From a bacterium (lineage in GTDB: Bacteria; Myxococcota_A; UBA9160; UBA4427), in NCBI GenBank assembly GCA_024742285.1, contig JANSYR010000009.1, forward strand, positions 62,001-126,000: a stretch of DNA of 64,000 nt, in the 5' to 3' direction. The position numbers and the translations under genes are program-made. Shown in pieces: positions 8,869 to 17,842 of the stretch. The notes under the pieces are model-generated. The model was not told where the DNA came from, did not search any database, and saw only the letters and a list, made by a program, of their open reading frames with translations. Position 1 is the stretch's first letter. Every line of letters begins with the position of its first letter.

Positions 8869-10512
8869 GTGGGCAAGCCTGATTTCGATCCCTATTTCTC
8901 GCATTGGGCCGACGTTGCTGCGCGCAAAGTCGTCGCCGCCCATCCCCGTGAAGAGGGCGACGAACGCCCCATCGTCTGCGCGGCCGGGATCACGCCCTCG
9001 GGCGTCGTCCACATCGGGAACTTCCGCGAGGTCATGACCGTCGACCTCGTCGCCCGCGCGCTGCGCGACCAGGGGATCCCGGTGCGTTTCATCTATTCGT
9101 GGGACGATTTCGACGTCTTTCGCAAGGTGCCGAAGGACGCGCCGCAGCAGGAGATGCTCGCCGAGAACCTGCGGCGGAGCGTGGCGGACGTGCCGGATCC
9201 GTTCGCCGACGAGAAGGCCGAACCCGCGGACTCCTACGCGAGCCACCACATCGCGGCGTTCGAATCGAGCCTCGCGCCGCTCGGGATCGCACCGGAGTTC
9301 ATCCGCCAGTCGAAGGCCTACCGCGCCGGGACCTATGCCGAAGGGATCCGCAAGGCGCTCCAGGACAAGGACGTGATCCGCGGCGTCCTCGACGAGTTCC
9401 GCAAGGAGCCCCTGGCCTCCGATTGGCTTCCGCTCGCGGGCTTCTGTCCGGCCTGCGGCCGAGACGATCTCGACTTCACCTGGGATGGCGACTGGACCGT
9501 CGATCTCCGCTGTCGGGACTGCGAGACCGAGTCGCGCGTGGATCTGCGCGAGGGCGGAAACGTGAAGCTGCCCTGGCGGATCGACTGGCCCATGCGCTGG
9601 GCGTACGAAGGCGTCTGCTTCGAGCCCGGCGGCAAGGACCACAGCTCCGCCGGCGGCTCCTACGACACGGCGAAGAAGATCGTGGGACCGGTCTACGACG
9701 GCTGGGCGCCGGAGTACGTGCCCTACGACTTCGTCCGGATCAAGGGGCGGGGCGGCAAGATCTCGAGCTCCGCCGGTGAGGCCGTCACGGTCGCCGACGC
9801 GCTCCAGGTCTACGAGCCGGAGATGCTCCGCTGGATCTTCGCGAGCCAGCGCCCCAACTCCGAGTTCCAGATCAGCTTCGACCTCGACGTGATCAAGCTC
9901 TACGAGGACTACGACCGCGCGATCGCCACGGCCTACACCCCGGACGACGGGAGCAAGAAGGACAAGAAGCGCCAGATCGTGCGGCGGACGATCGAGCTCT
10001 CCTCCACGGCCGGCCTTCGCATCTCAGCGGACGACGTGCCGATTCGGGTGCCTTCGTTCCGGCCGCTCTCGATGATCCTGCAGATCTACGACGGCGACGT
10101 GGAGCGGGCGCTCGCGTGGTACGAGGAGACGGGCGAGGTCGCGACCGACGCCGAGCGCGCGCGTTTTCGTATGCGCGCGGAGCGCGTCTGGAACTGGATC
10201 GTCGACTTCGCGCCGGACGAGTTCCGCTACCGGATCCGCGAGACGCCGGGCGACGCGACCCTCGAGGGCGAGCCCCGCCAGATCCTCGAGCGCCTGGTCG
10301 GCGTCCTCGAGGCGGATCCGGAGATCGCCGAAGACGCGCTGATCGGACACCTGAAGACGCTCTGCGACGGAACGTCGCTCGGTCCGAAGGAGTTCTATCC
10401 CTACGCGTACGAACTCCTGATCGCGCGCGAGAAGGGGCCGAAGTTGTCCACCCTGATCACGGCGATGGGCAGCGCGCGGGCACTGCCGCTGCTCCGGGCC
10501 GGGCTGGCCTGA
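8869..10512 (+). CDS. lysS: Lysyl-tRNA synthetase, class I
   Basis: Charges tRNA-Lys with lysine in the cytoplasm. It is the class I type, known from archaea and some bacteria, rather than the common class II enzyme. The HIGH-like signature is seen as VVHIGNFRE near residue 45 and the KMSKS-like loop as GKISSSAG near residue 300. Between them is a Cys-rich zinc-like region (CPACGRDD ... CRDCE). At 547 residues the length fits the family. The GTG start at 8869 is chosen because homologues begin near HWAD and a GGAGG lies about 11 bases upstream; the frame is open further upstream to an ATG at 8713. Confidence 0.93.
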   Translation: MGKPDFDPYFSHWADVAARKVVAAHPREEGDERPIVCAAGITPSGVVHIGNFREVMTVDLVARALRDQGIPVRFIYSWDDFDVFRKVPKDAPQQEMLAENLRRSVADVPDPFADEKAEPADSYASHHIAAFESSLAPLGIAPEFIRQSKAYRAGTYAEGIRKALQDKDVIRGVLDEFRKEPLASDWLPLAGFCPACGRDDLDFTWDGDWTVDLRCRDCETESRVDLREGGNVKLPWRIDWPMRWAYEGVCFEPGGKDHSSAGGSYDTAKKIVGPVYDGWAPEYVPYDFVRIKGRGGKISSSAGEAVTVADALQVYEPEMLRWIFASQRPNSEFQISFDLDVIKLYEDYDRAIATAYTPDDGSKKDKKRQIVRRTIELSSTAGLRISADDVPIRVPSFRPLSMILQIYDGDVERALAWYEETGEVATDAERARFRMRAERVWNWIVDFAPDEFRYRIRETPGDATLEGEPRQILERLVGVLEADPEIAEDALIGHLKTLCDGTSLGPKEFYPYAYELLIAREKGPKLSTLITAMGSARALPLLRAGLA

Positions 10513-10715
10513 TCGAGCGGCCGCCGCCGATTCCTCCACGGGCCGCGCGAGGCGCTCGCCCGGGGGCTCGAGGCTCTCGGAATCGAGCCCAGGCGTTTCT
10601 CTTCGTTTACCTGTTCCCCGCCATGTTAGGCTGATCGGGTTGCCCCGTGAGGGGCGGGCGACGATCGCCACCTGGATCTCCCGGGTCGGGGTCGTCTCGA
10701 CAGGAGGAACGGGTG

Positions 10716-11717
10716 ATGAAGAAGATCGAGATCCGTATTCGCAAGTCGCTGTGGGTGACACTCGTCGCGTTGCTGCTCGCTCCGGCTGCGAGCTGGGCGG
10801 AAGGCGGTTCGTCGCTGCGAATCGTGCTGACCAACGACGACGGCTTCGAGACCGAGAACATTCAGGCGCTCTTCGATGCGCTCGTCGACGCGGGCCATGA
10901 CGTGATCATGGCCGCGCCCTATCTGGGCCAGAGCGGAACCGGCGGGCAGATCGCTTTCCTGCGGCCGATCCTGCCGACGTCGGAGCCGTCGGAGGGGGGA
11001 CTGCTTCCGGCGGGCTCGCCCGGCGTCGGGCCGACCACGATCGCGCCCCAGCAATTCTACGTCGACGGGTCGCCGGCGGCGTCGGTACTCTACGGGATCG
11101 ACGTCGCAGCAGAGCAGATCTTCGGAGGGCCGCCCGACCTGGTGTTGTCCGGCCCGAACGAGGGCAACAACCTCGGCCTCGTCACGCCTCACTCGGGTAC
11201 GCTGGGTGCGACGGTGACCGCACTCAACCTCGGGATCCCGGCGATCGCGATCAGCGCGGACAGCGAGGACGAGACGGCCGAGGAGGCGGAGCTGATCGCG
11301 GCGATCACGCTTCGCGTCGTGGAAGCGGTCGCCGGCCGCCACGGAATCCGCTTGCCCCACGGCACCGGCCTGAACGTGAACATCCCGGACGTCGACCCGG
11401 CGAACTCGGCGGACGACTACGACTTCGCGCTGACCCACGTCGGGACGGCCACGAACATCGGCCTGCAGTTCTACGAGCAGATCGGCGACAGCCCGATCGC
11501 CGTCGCGTTCGGAATCCCGGCGGGCACGCCCTTCCCGGGTGTCTCGGTCGAGATCCCGTACACGGTGGCCGGCTATGCCGAGGACACGTCCACGCGAAGC
11601 GAGGGCAACGTGCTCGGCGGCACGACGGTGACGGTGAGCCCGATCCAGGGCACCTACCAGGCCGACTTCTTCCGGAGTCTCGTCGTGCGGCGCAGCTTGC
11701 GGGGTCTCTTCCACTGA
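10716..11717 (+). CDS. surE: Exported SurE-like 5'-nucleotidase
   Basis: A 333-residue SurE-family phosphatase. The family removes phosphate from nucleoside monophosphates using a metal bound by an acidic N-terminal motif, seen here as VLTNDDGFETENI; the later SGPNEGNNLG segment is also typical. Unlike usual cytoplasmic SurE of about 250 residues, this one carries a signal peptide (hydrophobic residues about 13-25, cleavage near SWAEG) and a longer C-terminal part. AGGAGG stands 9 bases before the ATG at 10716. It is flanked by gaps of 200 and 120 bases, so it is probably transcribed alone. A periplasmic nucleotidase role is inferred. Confidence 0.88.
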   Translation: MKKIEIRIRKSLWVTLVALLLAPAASWAEGGSSLRIVLTNDDGFETENIQALFDALVDAGHDVIMAAPYLGQSGTGGQIAFLRPILPTSEPSEGGLLPAGSPGVGPTTIAPQQFYVDGSPAASVLYGIDVAAEQIFGGPPDLVLSGPNEGNNLGLVTPHSGTLGATVTALNLGIPAIAISADSEDETAEEAELIAAITLRVVEAVAGRHGIRLPHGTGLNVNIPDVDPANSADDYDFALTHVGTATNIGLQFYEQIGDSPIAVAFGIPAGTPFPGVSVEIPYTVAGYAEDTSTRSEGNVLGGTTVTVSPIQGTYQADFFRSLVVRRSLRGLFH

Positions 11718-11837
11718 GGCGCTGAAGCGATGTGCCGATGATCACGGGCCGCTCGTCCGCCGATCTCGGATCGGTCCGACGGGCGGCCCGTCGACGCTCG
11801 GCGCCGGGTTCTCGGCGGAGACCGCTATCTTCCAGCC

Positions 11838-13193
11838 ATGCCCGCGACGCCGGACCTCGTCGAGCTCGTTCGCTGCCCCGCTTGTGGGGCGAGTCCGTCC
11901 GCGGGCGAATCGAGCCTCGACTGTGCGTCCTGTGGTGCCTTCTATCCGATCCACGACGGGATCCCCTGGCTCTACCGCGATGTCCCCGGTTCGCGGGCGC
12001 AGTGGGCCGCCAAGCTCCAGCGCTTCCGCACGGAGCTGCTCGCAGAACTCGACGAGCTCGACGCGGCGATCGCGCGCGACGACCTCGTCGACTCGACCCG
12101 GGAACGGCTCGCGCGACAGCGCGCGGGACTCGAGCGGTTCGGGGAGCAGGTGATGACGCTGCTCGCCCCGTTCTCCTTCGAACACGGCGAAGCGGGCGCG
12201 GTCCTGCCGACGGATCGGATCCCGAGCGCCCAGCACGTGACGAGCTATCTCGACACGGCCTATCGCGACTGGGCGTGGGGCCAGGCGGAGATCGACGAGA
12301 CGACGGCCCTCGCCGCGCCGCTCGTCGGCGAGGCGTTCACACGCGCCCTCGTGCTCGGCGGCGGTCCGGGGCGATTCGCCTGGGAGTTGGCGAGGCGAGC
12401 GCCGGAAGCGACGGTGGTCCAGCTCGACCTGAATCCGCTGCTCACGCGGATCGGGTCACTCGCGTCCGCGGGCGAGTCGATCCCGCTGACCGAGCTCGCC
12501 CGCTTCCCGCTCTCCGTCGAGGACGCCGTCGTCGATCAGACCCTCGAAGCACCGAGCGAGAGCGCCAATCCCCCGATCTTCCTGCTCGGCGACGCCTTCG
12601 CCCCGCCCTTCGCGGACGAGACCTTCGATCTCCTCGTCACGCCCTGGTTCCTCGACATCGTGCCCGAGGCCTTCCCGTCCCTCGCCGCCCGTCTCGCTCG
12701 TCGTCTCGCGCCCGGCGGCCGCCTGGTCGGCTTCGGTCCGCTCTCCTTCGAGAGGCAGGGCCCGGCGGATCGGCTCACTCCGGAAGAGATCGCCGATGTG
12801 CTCGATGCTTCGGGCTGGGAGGTCCTGCAGGCCGGAACGGAGACCGTGCGGTACCTCCATTCTCCGCACGCGATGCCGCGTCGGAACGAGGAGATCTTCG
12901 CCTTCGAAGCGCGTCGGCCCGAAGCCCTCGGCGACGTCGCGCCCTTCGCGTTCTATCCCGAGTGGATGACGGATCCGCGCAAGCCGATCCCGGCGGATCC
13001 GCGCTTCGAATCGCTGCGCGCCGAACGGATTTTCGACGTCGAGATCCTGAAGTGCATCGACGGCCGCACGACCATCGAAGACCTCGTCGTCATCCTCGCG
13101 AGCCAGTACGGCCTCGCCGAGGACCGCTGTCGGGCGACGGTCGAGCGCTTCTTCGCGCGCTGGTTCGAGGACGAAGGCGGGATCGGTCGCTAG
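11838..13193 (+). CDS. SAM-dependent methyltransferase with Trm112-like and PqqD-like ends
   Basis: A 451-residue protein in three parts. Residues 1-45 carry two CxxC pairs (CPAC, CASC) and read like a Trm112-type zinc ribbon. The centre has a Rossmann methyltransferase motif LVLGGGPGRFAWEL near residue 172, then VVQLDLNP and a later LLVTPWFLDIV. The last 55 residues (IDGRTTIEDLVV ... VERFFARWFE) resemble a PqqD-like peptide-binding domain. The substrate is unknown; the C-terminal part hints at a peptide or protein target, which is an inference. It stands alone on the strand. Confidence 0.75.
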   Translation: MPATPDLVELVRCPACGASPSAGESSLDCASCGAFYPIHDGIPWLYRDVPGSRAQWAAKLQRFRTELLAELDELDAAIARDDLVDSTRERLARQRAGLERFGEQVMTLLAPFSFEHGEAGAVLPTDRIPSAQHVTSYLDTAYRDWAWGQAEIDETTALAAPLVGEAFTRALVLGGGPGRFAWELARRAPEATVVQLDLNPLLTRIGSLASAGESIPLTELARFPLSVEDAVVDQTLEAPSESANPPIFLLGDAFAPPFADETFDLLVTPWFLDIVPEAFPSLAARLARRLAPGGRLVGFGPLSFERQGPADRLTPEEIADVLDASGWEVLQAGTETVRYLHSPHAMPRRNEEIFAFEARRPEALGDVAPFAFYPEWMTDPRKPIPADPRFESLRAERIFDVEILKCIDGRTTIEDLVVILASQYGLAEDRCRATVERFFARWFEDEGGIGR

Positions 13194-13383
13194 GCGACGC
13201 GTCCGCCGTCTCGGACCCGAAGGCGCTGGCCCGAAACGAAGACACCCGCCACGACGCGACCCCAGCGGTCGAATCGGGCGGGTGGCTGCGGCTGGAACGC
13301 GCCTCGGCGGGGAGCCACGGCGTCGGATTCCATGGAACGCGGCGGGTCGAACGAGGAGTGCGCCGCGGCCCGGAGAGAAGGGC

Positions 13384-14010
13384 TCAGGCCGACTGCGCGA
13401 CGTTGCCGAGGACGACGTCGAGCTCGGGGACGTTGTCGGCGAGGACCGCGCGGCTGCGGCGCAGGCTCACCTTCACGGCCTCGTTGCTCTTGCCGACCTT
13501 CTCGGCGATGGCCTTGATCGAGTGGCTCTCGCCGTAGCGCAGGTGGAAGATCTCCTGGTGCGCGGGGCGTCGGTTCTCCGAGAGGATCTCGTCGCAGCGG
13601 TCGAGGACGCGCGCCGCGTCGACCTTGCGTTCGATGGTCGACTCGACCGGCTTGTCGTCGAGCTCCCGGGCATCCTTCGGGCCGACCATCCAGCGGGAGC
13701 AGTGGCGGAAGAAGCGCGAGCAGACGTTGTGGGCGATGCCGAAGGTCCAGGTCAGGAGGCTCGAGCGGCCCTCGAAGGAGGGGAGCGAGCGGTAGAGCTG
13801 GACGAAGGTCTCCTGGGTCAGGTCCTCGGCTTCCGCCGGATCGCCGACGCGCTTGAGCGTGAAGGCGTATACCCGCGGGAAATAGTTGTCGTAGATCTCC
13901 GAGAAGGCCATCTGATCGCCGGCGAGCACGCGGTCGACGAGCTCGCGGTCACGGGCGCGGTCGCTCTCGGAGGTCTGGTTCCGGGTCTTGGAGGGTCGCT
14001 GGGGCTGCAT
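13384..14010 (-). CDS. ECF-type RNA polymerase sigma factor
   Basis: A 208-residue sigma-70 family protein of the extracytoplasmic-function type. Region 2 runs from about residue 20 to 95 (AFSEIYDNYFPRVYAF, AEDLTQETFVQLYRSL) and region 4 from about 140 to 195 with a helix-turn-helix (SIKAIAEKVGKSNEAVKVSL). The start at 14010 is preceded by AGGAG at good spacing. No anti-sigma gene is adjacent, which is unusual for an ECF factor. Upstream lie a 16-bp palindrome and two GAAAC hairpins, which could belong to its control. Confidence 0.92.
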   Translation of the reverse strand: MQPQRPSKTRNQTSESDRARDRELVDRVLAGDQMAFSEIYDNYFPRVYAFTLKRVGDPAEAEDLTQETFVQLYRSLPSFEGRSSLLTWTFGIAHNVCSRFFRHCSRWMVGPKDARELDDKPVESTIERKVDAARVLDRCDEILSENRRPAHQEIFHLRYGESHSIKAIAEKVGKSNEAVKVSLRRSRAVLADNVPELDVVLGNVAQSA

Positions 14011-14107
14011 GTCGTTCACTCCTGATTGAGTCGGCGAATTCGCCCGGCCGACTCGGTCCTCGTTCTGTGAATGCGGCCCTAGAGTGTTCTGGATCACGGA
14101 TTCCCAC

Positions 14108-14123
14108 TGTGAAGCACTTCACA
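14108..14123. promoter_or_regulatory. Palindrome upstream of the sigma factor gene
   Basis: TGTGAAGCACTTCACA has perfect 7-bp arms around a CA centre. It lies about 100 bases before the sigma factor start and beyond the end of argC. The symmetry is right for a dimeric repressor or activator, but no regulator is identified. Confidence 0.4.
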
Positions 14124-14251
14124 CAAGGATCAGTTTTTCCCGGGTCTGCTGCGCGTGAGGCGCTCTAGACGAGAATTCCCCCGGATTCTCGACAGGAGTG
14201 TGCCCGCCCGGCCGGATGGGGGACGGGCCTCCGGCGGGCTTCTCGTGGCGG

Positions 14252-14322
14252 CTGAAACGCGCCTGAGGGCGGTTTCGCGGCCGTCGACGGCGAGCTGAAA
14301 CGGAACTGAGGGCGGTTTCAGC
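14252..14322. repeat. Two tandem GAAAC/GTTTC hairpins between sigma factor and argC
   Basis: Two related units lie 43 bases apart. The second (14294-14322) has perfect 8-bp arms GCTGAAAC / GTTTCAGC around CTGAGGGC; the first (from 14252) is less perfect. They lie just past the argC stop and in the leader region of the sigma gene, so they could be terminators or a control element. The remainder of the 318-base gap (14011-14328) holds the palindrome and nothing else recognised. Confidence 0.45.
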
Positions 14323-14328
14323 GGTCGA

Positions 14329-15294
14329 TCAGGGCGGGGTCGGGAGGCCCGTGGTCTCACCGAGCCCGAGCATCAGGTTCAGTGACTGGATCGCCACGCC
14401 CGACGCGCCCTTGCCGAGGTTGTCGAGGATCCCGACGAGCAGCACGTGGCCGGCGGCGTTCGGGAGGACGTGGAGGCGCAGCCCGTTGGTGTCGTTCAGG
14501 ACCTGGGGGTCGAGGGCGAAGTCGTCGACGGGCTCGAGACCCCGGAACTCGGCGACCTGGACGAAGGGCTCGCCCGCGTAGCGCTCCGCCAGGACCTGCC
14601 AGACCTGCGCTCCGGTCGTGCCGGCGGGGAGCAGGCTCCGATGGATCGGGACCTCGACGCGCATGCCGCACTTGAAGGGGCCGACCGCCGGAACGAATTG
14701 CGGCGGGTGCTCGAGCAGCGTGTAGGTCTGCATCTCGGGCACGTGCTTGTGGATCTTGTCGAGGGCGTAGGGGGCCTCGTAGGGCAGGCCGACGCGGCCT
14801 TCGTCCGGGGACTCCCAGCGCTCGATCAGCGTCTTTCCGCCGCCCGAGTAGCCGGACAGGCCGTGGACCGAGAGGCCGGCGCTCTTCGCGAGCAGGCCCT
14901 CGTCGACCAGCGGCCGGACCAGCGGGATGAAGATCGAGGGGTAGCAGCCGGGATTGCTGACGAGCTGGGCGTTCGCGATCGCGTCCCGGTGGTCCGGGGT
15001 CAGCTCGGGCAGGCCGAAGACCCAGTCCTCGGCGACCCGGTGGGCCGAGCTCGCGTCGACGATCCGTCCGCCGCTCTCCTTGGCCCAGCCGGCGGCTTCG
15101 ATCGCCGCGTCGTCCGGCAGACAGAGGACCGAGACGTCCGCCTCGGCGATCGCCTTCTTCCGGGCCTCCTCGGATTTCCGTTCCGACTCGGGCAGCGTCC
15201 AGATCTCGCAGTCGTCCCGTCCCGCGAGCCAGTCGCGGATCCGGAGGCCGGTCGTGCCGACGTGGCCATCGATGAAGATCCTGGGGGTAGACAT
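14329..15294 (-). CDS. argC: N-acetyl-gamma-glutamyl-phosphate reductase
   Basis: Reduces N-acetylglutamyl phosphate to the semialdehyde with NADPH, the third step of arginine synthesis. The catalytic cysteine is in the motif SNPGCYPS near residue 120. The N-terminus (FIDGHVGTTGLRI) is the nucleotide-binding part, and the 321-residue length fits the shorter, type 2 form of ArgC. Start at 15294 is chosen over an ATG at 15312, as MSTPRIFIDG matches the usual beginning. No other arginine gene is adjacent. A candidate hairpin follows its stop. Confidence 0.9.
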   Translation of the reverse strand: MSTPRIFIDGHVGTTGLRIRDWLAGRDDCEIWTLPESERKSEEARKKAIAEADVSVLCLPDDAAIEAAGWAKESGGRIVDASSAHRVAEDWVFGLPELTPDHRDAIANAQLVSNPGCYPSIFIPLVRPLVDEGLLAKSAGLSVHGLSGYSGGGKTLIERWESPDEGRVGLPYEAPYALDKIHKHVPEMQTYTLLEHPPQFVPAVGPFKCGMRVEVPIHRSLLPAGTTGAQVWQVLAERYAGEPFVQVAEFRGLEPVDDFALDPQVLNDTNGLRLHVLPNAAGHVLLVGILDNLGKGASGVAIQSLNLMLGLGETTGLPTPP

Positions 15295-15470
15295 GGCGGC
15301 GGACCGTAGCAAAAGGGGCCGAGCGCAACGATTTCGGCCTTCCTGCTCCCGGATCGGGCCGGCTTGGACCGTCGGACGGGTCGGGTCTGCCGAAGGACGA
15401 TGCCTTCACGCGCGCTTCTGCGTACCGTGGGGCGCGCCGCGCGACGCTGCGCGGGTGCGTGGAGTGTAAG

Positions 15471-16583
15471 ATGAGTGAAGAAGAGACGAGTCTCGATCGC
15501 GTGATGTCCGGGAAGACCTGGGAGGAGTTCTGCGACACCTTGAAGGCGGCCGGGAACGTGATCCTCGCCGAGGGCTCTCCGACGGATCCGCTCGATCGCT
15601 CCGAAGGCTTCCGGTACCTCTCGCGGATCACCCGTGCGTCCCTCGAACAGTTCATCGAGCACGCCGATCCGAAGGCTCCGGTCCTCCACCGCCCGGTCCA
15701 CGAGACCGCGAAGATCGGCGCCGACAATCCCGACAACTACTACCAATCCGCCGCGATCTCGGGGCAGTACGACTACCGGATCCGGGGCCAGCGCGGAACG
15801 ATCCATTACATCGACTTCGGGACCCAGTCCGATGGCGTCGCGGGAAGCGGCGAGTCGACCCAGGCGGGACACCTCGATGTCGCCGACATCGAGATGGACG
15901 CGGACGGGAACTTCGAGATCCTGCTCTCCTGCGAAGAGAAGCCCGGCAACTGGCTGCCGATGCAGCCGGACACGTCGATGCTCATCGTCCGCCAGACCTT
16001 CCTCGACCGCGACGTGGAGGTCCCGGCGAAGCTCGTGATCGAACGGATCGGGGGCGACGGCAAGCCCACGCCGCTCACGCCGGAGGCCCTCGACGGCGGA
16101 CTCAAGCAGGCGTCGGGTCTCGTGCTCGCGTGCTCGTCCCTCTTCTCGAACTGGGCGCAGGGGTTCCGCGCGAACCACAACAACCAGCTGCCCAAGTTCG
16201 ACGACTCGGTCTCGATGGGCGCCGGGGGCGATCCGAACATCTGTTACTACCACTCGTACTGGGAGCTCGCGCCCGACGAGGCCCTCGTGATCGAGGCCCA
16301 GGTTCCCGAGTGCGAGTCCTGGAACTTCCAGCTCGACAACCACTGGATGGAGAGCCTCGACTACCGGTACTTCAAGATCCACGTGAACAAGCACACGGCG
16401 CAGTACCAGGAGGATGGCTCCGTTCGGATCGTCGTGGCGCACGAGGATCCCGGCGTCCCGAACTGGATCAACACGGTCGGGCACGCGCGGGGCACGATGT
16501 GCTTCCGCTGGATCCGGGCGAAGGAGCACCCGCAGCCGGCGACCCGCGTGGTCAAGTTCTCCGAGATCCCGGGGCGCGCGTGA
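15471..16583 (+). CDS. DUF1214 domain protein
   Basis: A 370-residue protein whose C-terminal half (YYHSYWELAPDEALVIEA, WNFQLDNHWMES) carries the DUF1214 pattern. These proteins have no settled function; in actinobacteria and deltaproteobacteria they often sit beside lipid or steroid enzymes. There is no signal peptide. ATG at 15471 is chosen; an in-frame GTG lies 12 bases upstream. The stop overlaps the sulfotransferase start (GTGA), and that gene overlaps the next one, so this is the first gene of a tight three-gene operon. Confidence 0.85.
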   Translation: MSEEETSLDRVMSGKTWEEFCDTLKAAGNVILAEGSPTDPLDRSEGFRYLSRITRASLEQFIEHADPKAPVLHRPVHETAKIGADNPDNYYQSAAISGQYDYRIRGQRGTIHYIDFGTQSDGVAGSGESTQAGHLDVADIEMDADGNFEILLSCEEKPGNWLPMQPDTSMLIVRQTFLDRDVEVPAKLVIERIGGDGKPTPLTPEALDGGLKQASGLVLACSSLFSNWAQGFRANHNNQLPKFDDSVSMGAGGDPNICYYHSYWELAPDEALVIEAQVPECESWNFQLDNHWMESLDYRYFKIHVNKHTAQYQEDGSVRIVVAHEDPGVPNWINTVGHARGTMCFRWIRAKEHPQPATRVVKFSEIPGRA

Positions 16584-17842
16584 GCGAGGGCTGCCAGGTC
16601 CCGCCCTTCCCGCTGCCGATGCGCGCGGCGCTGGGAGCGTGGAAGGCGGTCGCGCGGCTCGGCGTCGGCGTGCCGCGCTTCGACGAGGCCCGGATGATCG
16701 CCGAGGCGAGGCGGAACACGGGCCTCCACGACTTCGGCGACGACGACTTCGTCGAGCCGATGCGGCGGCTCTTCTACTCGTTCGAGGAGGAGGCGGGGCT
16801 CCACCTGCTGGGACGCGCCGTGATGCGCGGCGCCGCGGTCCGTGCGCTCGAGTGCCGGCTTCGGTTGAACCAGCTCCGCGATCTCCATCCGGAGCTCGTG
16901 ACGCTCCCCGTCGATCGCCCCGTCTTCATCACCGGGATGCAGCGCACGGGCACGACCAAGCTCCACCGTCTCCTCTCCTGCGCCGACGAGCTCCGCCATC
17001 TTCCGGCGGTCGAGGCCCTCCGGCCCGCGCCCATGGGCCGGCCGATCGCGAACGAGCCCGGCGACTTCGAACGTCGCGCGCGACAGGCGAAGATCGCCGA
17101 GTGGGGGATGAAGTATCTGTCCCCGGATCTCTTCGCGATCCACCCCATCGAGGCGGACTCGCCCGAGGAGGACGTCTTCCTCTTCGACGTGACCTTCATC
17201 AGCCCGGCGGTCGACGCCTCGCTCTCGGTTCCGTCCTATACGCGTTGGATCCGCGAGATCGATCAGCGTCCGCCCTACGCCTACGTGCGCCGCCTGATCC
17301 AGCTGCTCCTCTGGCAGCGCCCCGGCCGGTACCTGGGCAAGACGCCCCACTACCAGGAGAACCTCGACGTCCTCTTCGACGTGTTCCCCGACGGCAAGGT
17401 CATCCATACCCATCGCGATCCGCGCAAGGTCGTCCCGTCCTTCGCGAGCATGATGGCCCACGCGGGTGCCCTCCTGACGAACGACGTCGACGGCGCCGAG
17501 GTCGGCCGACGGGTCGCCGATCAGATGGCCAACAGCGTGGAGCGCGCGATCGTCGCGCGACAGGCGGTCGGCGAGGGGCGGGTCCTCGACGTCCACTACC
17601 TCGATCTGATCGGGGACACGATGGGCACGATGCGGAAGATCTACGACTTCCTGGAGCTCGACTGGTCCGAGGGGGCCGTCTCGCGCATGCAGCAGTGGGT
17701 CGGCGCCAACCCGCAGCACAAATACGGTCGACATCGCTACACCCTCGCCGACTTCGGCCTGGACGGCGACGAGCTCGACGAACGATTCAAGGCCTACCGC
17801 GAACGCTTCGGCGTCGAGCGGGAAGAGCAGGGGAGGGCGTGA
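16580..17842 (+). CDS. Sulfotransferase-family protein
   Basis: A 420-residue PAPS-dependent sulfotransferase-like protein. The 5'-phosphosulfate loop is seen as ITGMQRTGTTKLHRLL near residue 115 and the 3'-phosphate site as THRDPRKVVPSFASM near residue 275. This type is common in mycobacteria and deltaproteobacteria and is thought to act on lipids or small hydroxylated molecules; the acceptor here is unknown. GTG at 16580 is chosen because it overlaps the previous stop (GTGA). It is followed without a gap by an SDR gene. Confidence 0.87.
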   Translation: MSEGCQVPPFPLPMRAALGAWKAVARLGVGVPRFDEARMIAEARRNTGLHDFGDDDFVEPMRRLFYSFEEEAGLHLLGRAVMRGAAVRALECRLRLNQLRDLHPELVTLPVDRPVFITGMQRTGTTKLHRLLSCADELRHLPAVEALRPAPMGRPIANEPGDFERRARQAKIAEWGMKYLSPDLFAIHPIEADSPEEDVFLFDVTFISPAVDASLSVPSYTRWIREIDQRPPYAYVRRLIQLLLWQRPGRYLGKTPHYQENLDVLFDVFPDGKVIHTHRDPRKVVPSFASMMAHAGALLTNDVDGAEVGRRVADQMANSVERAIVARQAVGEGRVLDVHYLDLIGDTMGTMRKIYDFLELDWSEGAVSRMQQWVGANPQHKYGRHRYTLADFGLDGDELDERFKAYRERFGVEREEQGRA

